Source: Sphaerolaimus hirsutus
Lineage: Eukaryota; Nematoda; Chromadorea; Monhysterida; Sphaerolaimidae
Direction of reading: 5' to 3'
DNA: 64,000 nt
NCBI GenBank assembly: GCA_964036195.1
Contig: OZ038453.1
Span: forward strand, 21,662,352 to 21,726,351
Of this stretch, positions 62,901 through 64,000 are shown in pieces; position 1 is the first letter of the stretch, and each line of letters starts with the position of its first letter. Below the pieces are notes generated by a model, which was not told the DNA's origin, searched no databases, and saw only the letters and a list, made by a program, of their open reading frames with translations. A program made the translations under genes and the position numbers.

Positions 62901-64000
62901 GTTTCCCCAGAACGAATATGTGCCAGTGTAGCGACATGTTCGACGTGGGTTTGCGCGTCTTGCATCTTGCTGTGAAGATTGTGATTGTTGATGTGATTGA
63001 TCTGTTTGTGAATCATCACCCTTATCAGGTGAAGGTTGTGACTTATCATCATCTTTTACTTCAGTGTCGATTTTATATTCAACACCGTCCTCTGTGTCGA
63101 TTTCCAGAGGCACTAGGTTAGATGGAGATCTATGTGTGCGACGACCGTTGCTTGACAATACTGTGACTGCACGTATTTTGCCATCGCTTGACACGTGTAT
63201 CTCATGAACGCGGCCCATTTGCCACATGCCGCGTGGTTGTTTATCATCTGTGATTAACACCACTTGGCCACGTTTGGGAGCTTCATTGATTGTGCCTCTT
63301 TTCAAGCGTTGATTTTTTGCTCGATCTTTGAGTAGGTCAATATATTGACGTGACCACTCATACCAAAGCACTTCCCGATTGTGACGAATTTGGTCCCAAA
63401 GTAATGTGATGTCATCTCTGTCCTTTTCAGGCACAGAATTGAGTGCAATTTCGTCGATGCAGTTGACGTCATTGACACGTGGGGGTGTGAGCGTGTAGGT
63501 TTTTTCGATTTGTGAGGGTGTGAGGTTGAAAGATCCATCCGTCATTCTTTCCCATTCTTCTTTTGGAATTTTTCGCATGGGTTCAATCGTGGTGGAATCG
63601 AGTTGGAACTCGATTCCACCTCACGTTTTTCATCCATGTAACATGGTGGTGGGGTGCCCCAAAGAAAATGTATTGGGCACAGTATCGCTGCACCAATGTC
63701 TGTGTTTGACAAGTATGACAATGGTCGCGTATTGACGGAGAATTTGACGTCAAGCATGACTGAGAAATTCATGCCATGTGAGACAACGTCGTCCGCATGC
63801 TTTTTTGAGCAAGCATTTGACTAAGCCTACCATACGTTCGTACACGCCGCCCTGCCATGGACTATTGGCTGTGATAAAATGCCATTTTACGTCCGGTAGC
63901 ATTTTGACACAATTTTTGAATGCTGGGGCATTGTCGGACCAAATTGTGTCCGGCATGCCTCGACGTGAAATAAAACGATTTAGAGCCATAATTGTGTCGG
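59988..64000 (-). pseudogene. Integrase-DUF5641-envelope frame of BEL copy 2, two frameshifts
   Basis: Open from 63578 down to 59988 (about 1,196 codons). This part covers the end of the integrase-DUF5641 linker, DUF5641, signal peptide, ectodomain, transmembrane segment and tail, almost the same as copy 1. Upstream, the integrase core (SDNAPAF, WQGGVYERMV) is in the same frame at 63750-64000. Between them a 2-base loss near 63761 and an 11-base net gain at 63591-63620 put about 150 bases in another frame with a stop. The net frame is restored but the protein is interrupted. The gain creates a 30-base perfect palindrome. Confidence 0.88.
60010..61128 (-). CDS. Overlapping ORF in BEL copy 2
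   Basis: The counterpart of 3712-4830, open over its full length (the frame extends a little further upstream, to 61161). It encodes the same arginine-rich block (RRRRRNRQKKP), basic patches and acidic helical C-terminus. Differences from copy 1 are few. Comparing the two readings by eye, there are about eight amino-acid differences in this frame against about twelve in the main frame over the same bases. Confidence 0.6.
   Translation of the reverse strand: MAARNRQGYAARHQGLFPKKGQKGQKPKQMGAPPVQQGKIGRRRRRNRQKKPTSGFNKPALSNQTVTQSSQSSSSSQLPSKFVTPLKRVSPFKRLSGRTVQPRSDPPIGYSTERAEEIEMETRARRVTKPAPSCESQPQSSSPNARLTVTEPVTTEVTMEDAIPDREPLQKRLKRFAGVAGLPGEQKLSHQTFSFIPQTFHKFNNINQKLVKSKVKRSKKICDLPQTNTFTVRHRARRDGRKSRSRTRSPTVPFDQFNSITSQCTTSFTTSHVPLLSSQPLAASEQWQPTEPSKTIVDETDALRQAFERLAEESEKLPNWPGRPAGAPEDQAPGHREGSQPEEDAVEPMDEHHEEGRENAGVEDADDLLPQE

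Larger units (their letters stand above)
58806..64000 (-). mobile_element. BEL/Pao-type element with envelope, copy 2 (3' part)
   Basis: A minus-strand copy nearly identical to that at 1-6026. The 3' LTR is at 58806-59904, followed leftwards-to-rightwards by leader, envelope, DUF5641 and integrase up to the window end. It lies about 200 bp after an SLC46-like exon in the presumed next intron. The two copies have their 3' ends pointing toward each other. Confidence 0.92.

Overview
The window looks like an arthropod nuclear genome, rich in transposons and carrying one 200-base assembly gap. Spliced genes with phase-compatible exons are embedded in nested mobile elements. The arthropod assignment rests on a gustatory-receptor cluster with the TYhhhhhQ signature in its last exon and on a DUF4817-like exon. 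I cannot name the order.

Layout. 1-6026 (+) is the 3' part of a BEL/Pao-type LTR element: integrase, DUF5641 and an envelope-like glycoprotein in one open frame, an overlapping second ORF, and the 3' LTR. It sits inside the integrase end of a Ty3/gypsy-like element on the minus strand (6027 to about 16.5 kb). That second element has the order gag - envelope - protease - RT - RNase H - integrase, so its envelope lies upstream of protease. 16.6-25.2 kb holds a DUF4817-like fragment and three tandem gustatory-receptor genes (minus), one complete and two lacking their 5' parts. 25.2-29.1 kb is repeats. 29179-40027 (minus) is a 15-exon GLD-2/TENT2 non-canonical poly(A) polymerase gene, and 40328-48526 (plus) is a SAMD8/SMSr gene; their start codons are 300 bp apart, head to head. 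48.5-57.0 kb is almost all repeats. 57078-58604 (+) holds two exons of an SLC46-like transporter. A second BEL copy (minus, 58806 to the window end) is nearly identical to the first but has two frameshifts.

Mobile DNA. Thirteen non-autonomous hAT-like elements have perfect 8-bp target duplications that I could read. Most have their own simple repeat filling the ends (GGCGCC, CCCGAT, CGATAT, TTTCCG, GTCGA, AAATAAAAT, AAACGTTTT), and several share an internal module. There are also TA-flanked elements with G/C runs, several large foldbacks and smaller palindromic families.

Most unusual observations: the envelope between gag and protease; the 1.1-kb dual-coding region kept open in both BEL copies; the very dense TCACA pentamer that stops at the BEL boundary; the microsatellite-ended hAT series; and frequent GTT 5' splice sites in the host genes. 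All identifications come from reading motifs by eye; no search was run.
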